A stretch of DNA of 64,000 bases, from positions 2,055,289 through 2,119,288 of the forward strand of contig VXAI01000092.1 of the NCBI GenBank assembly GCA_013399305.1, in the 5' to 3' direction. This DNA is from Rostratula benghalensis (Eukaryota; Chordata; Aves; Charadriiformes; Rostratulidae). Position numbers and translations under genes: made by a program. Under the pieces are notes generated by a model. The model was not told the DNA's origin. It was given only the letters and a program-made list of their open reading frames with translations, and searched no databases. How positions within the stretch are numbered: the first letter of the stretch is position 1; each line of letters opens with the position of its first letter. This document shows positions 63,001 to 64,000 of this stretch, in pieces.

Positions 63001-64000
63001 TTCCAGTGCTAATTTAACTCAGTTGTTTTAGGGTCCTTGGGGACTTAGAGCGTCATAGCACTGAAAACAAAGTACTGGATGTGTCTAATATAAATGAAAA
63101 GGCAGAGACAAATATATGTGCACAGACCATACAACTTTTTCAAACTTCTTTCTCAACTAACTATAAAGTTAGAGGAAAACTGCACTGCACTACTCTTTAT
63201 GTATCCTGTCTATCAGCAAATGTTATATAAGACAGGACCCTGGGAATGTTGTACATTATCACTGGGGAAAATAATTAGAGCAACCACAATGTATATATAG
63301 ACAGAGAGACATCTTGGAAAAACATTTCCTATAATTGCACTATGACAAAATGTGCAGTTAAATATTATACACATGGTGAAAATTACACTACAATTAATGG
63401 CATGCCTCTAGCATAATTCATTCTTAATGTTTTTCAGTAGTTTAGAAAGAGAGACCTATCACTGAGTGTTTCATGTTATAATATTGTTAGGCAACAGTTC
63501 TCAACAAAGTTCATAAGCCAGGCAGCGTTGGTGCTGGCAAAAAACATCCACCTACAATCAAGATGCTTCATAGAGTGATATTCAAGACACCTCTTCCTGA
63601 CTCCAATTTAAATTGCATGCTAAAACTGAGATATAAAGACAACAGATTTAGGATATTGACTAATTGTGCTGAAAATTGTGTTTGTATTTAAGAAAGTGGA
63701 TTGATTTTTTCTGCTCTATTTGTTATCCAGTCGTGTGAAAGCTGTGTCACTGTGCTTCTCTTTAGTCCTAACATATGAATATATGAATATCCCAATAACT
63801 TATAATCTTGTCCACCACTTAAAGACCTGCTGATATTCACAGCCACTAAATGCCTCTTCCATGTCCCGACCACACACAGCATGGTTAATTACTCTTGGGG
63901 AACTTAAATTCCCACTTCAATTTCAACAGGACTGCACTTAATTTCTGTTCAAGTTTCTTGTACAGCAATAGTGTTTGCTGCAGAGGATATCAGAACACAG
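60063..64000. other. AT-rich noncoding end of window
   Basis: No gene recognised in 3.9 kb. Open frames are at most 100 codons (60653-60955 plus) and have no domain. 61255-61300 and 62690-62775 are very AT-rich. A T/G tract with a run of eight or more G lies at 62383-62420. The short iteration 'atatgaatatatgaatat' lies near 63774. Confidence 0.55.
62383..62420 (+). repeat. T/G-rich tract
   Basis: A 'ttttggttttggggtttttgttttgggg' type sequence with G runs of four and at least eight on the plus strand. Same texture as 33061-33159. Confidence 0.8.

Noticed and set aside
1..64000. tRNA, rRNA, snRNA genes and CRISPR arrays
   Set aside because: I looked for a GGTTCGA-type B box, U6/5S/7SK landmarks and regularly spaced identical short repeats with unique spacers and found none. 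A covariance-model scan would be needed to exclude small RNAs fully.

Overview
The window looks like sauropsid nuclear DNA, most probably from a bird. The main evidence is five partial CR1 LINE copies, several ending in the CR1 signature of ATTCTATG-type octamers instead of a poly-A tail, together with ancient MIR-like SINE tails, a CpG-poor AT-leaning base composition and no operon-like organisation. A crocodilian or turtle cannot be fully excluded from sequence alone because these lineages carry related CR1 families. I find no convincing host protein-coding exon and no tRNA, rRNA or snRNA gene. The window reads as a gene desert or the inside of a very large intron. Almost every open frame is under 130 codons and unrecognisable, and the longest recognisable ones belong to CR1.

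Layout. 1-17 kb: unique noncoding DNA with three ancient MIR-like SINE tails (about 1.5, 7.9 and 14.7 kb). 17.0-17.4 kb: a short 5'-truncated CR1 on the plus strand, bracketed by an unusually long (46 bp) diverged direct repeat. 23.3-24.35 kb: a minus-strand CR1 that keeps the endonuclease-coding part and the 3' end but has lost the reverse-transcriptase core. 26-31.6 kb: AT-rich noncoding DNA, with a TA/TG tract at 30.4 kb and stretches rich in homeodomain-type TAATTA/ATTAAT motifs. 31.68-32.65 kb: the best-preserved CR1 (minus strand, reverse-transcriptase palm to 3' end). 33.06-33.16 kb: a strongly strand-asymmetric G/T tract. 37.5 kb: a fourth MIR-like tail. 41.8-42.3 kb: a CR1 3' tip followed by two exact short tandem duplications. 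45.0 kb: a perfect 16-unit ATAAA microsatellite. 46.27-46.83 kb: a near-p53-type 20 bp palindrome and, just downstream, an eroded Ty3/gypsy-type reverse-transcriptase fossil. 52.4-52.6 kb: a CR1 3' fragment. 55.95 kb: a 27-T run ending in a five-base N gap. 57.33-58.73 kb: a plus-strand CR1 ORF2 fragment (endonuclease to start of reverse transcriptase). 58.8-59.4 kb: a small tandem duplication and a four-copy minisatellite of about 95 bp. 60-64 kb: AT-rich unique DNA.

No set of genes here works together. What the window records is retrotransposon history: five independent CR1 insertions in both orientations, an older Ty3/gypsy insertion and still older SINEs. The items most worth a second look are the gypsy fossil, the CR1 with the 46 bp flanking duplication, the two CR1 copies that kept their 5' half but lost their RT, and the 95 bp minisatellite carrying the longest open frame of the window.
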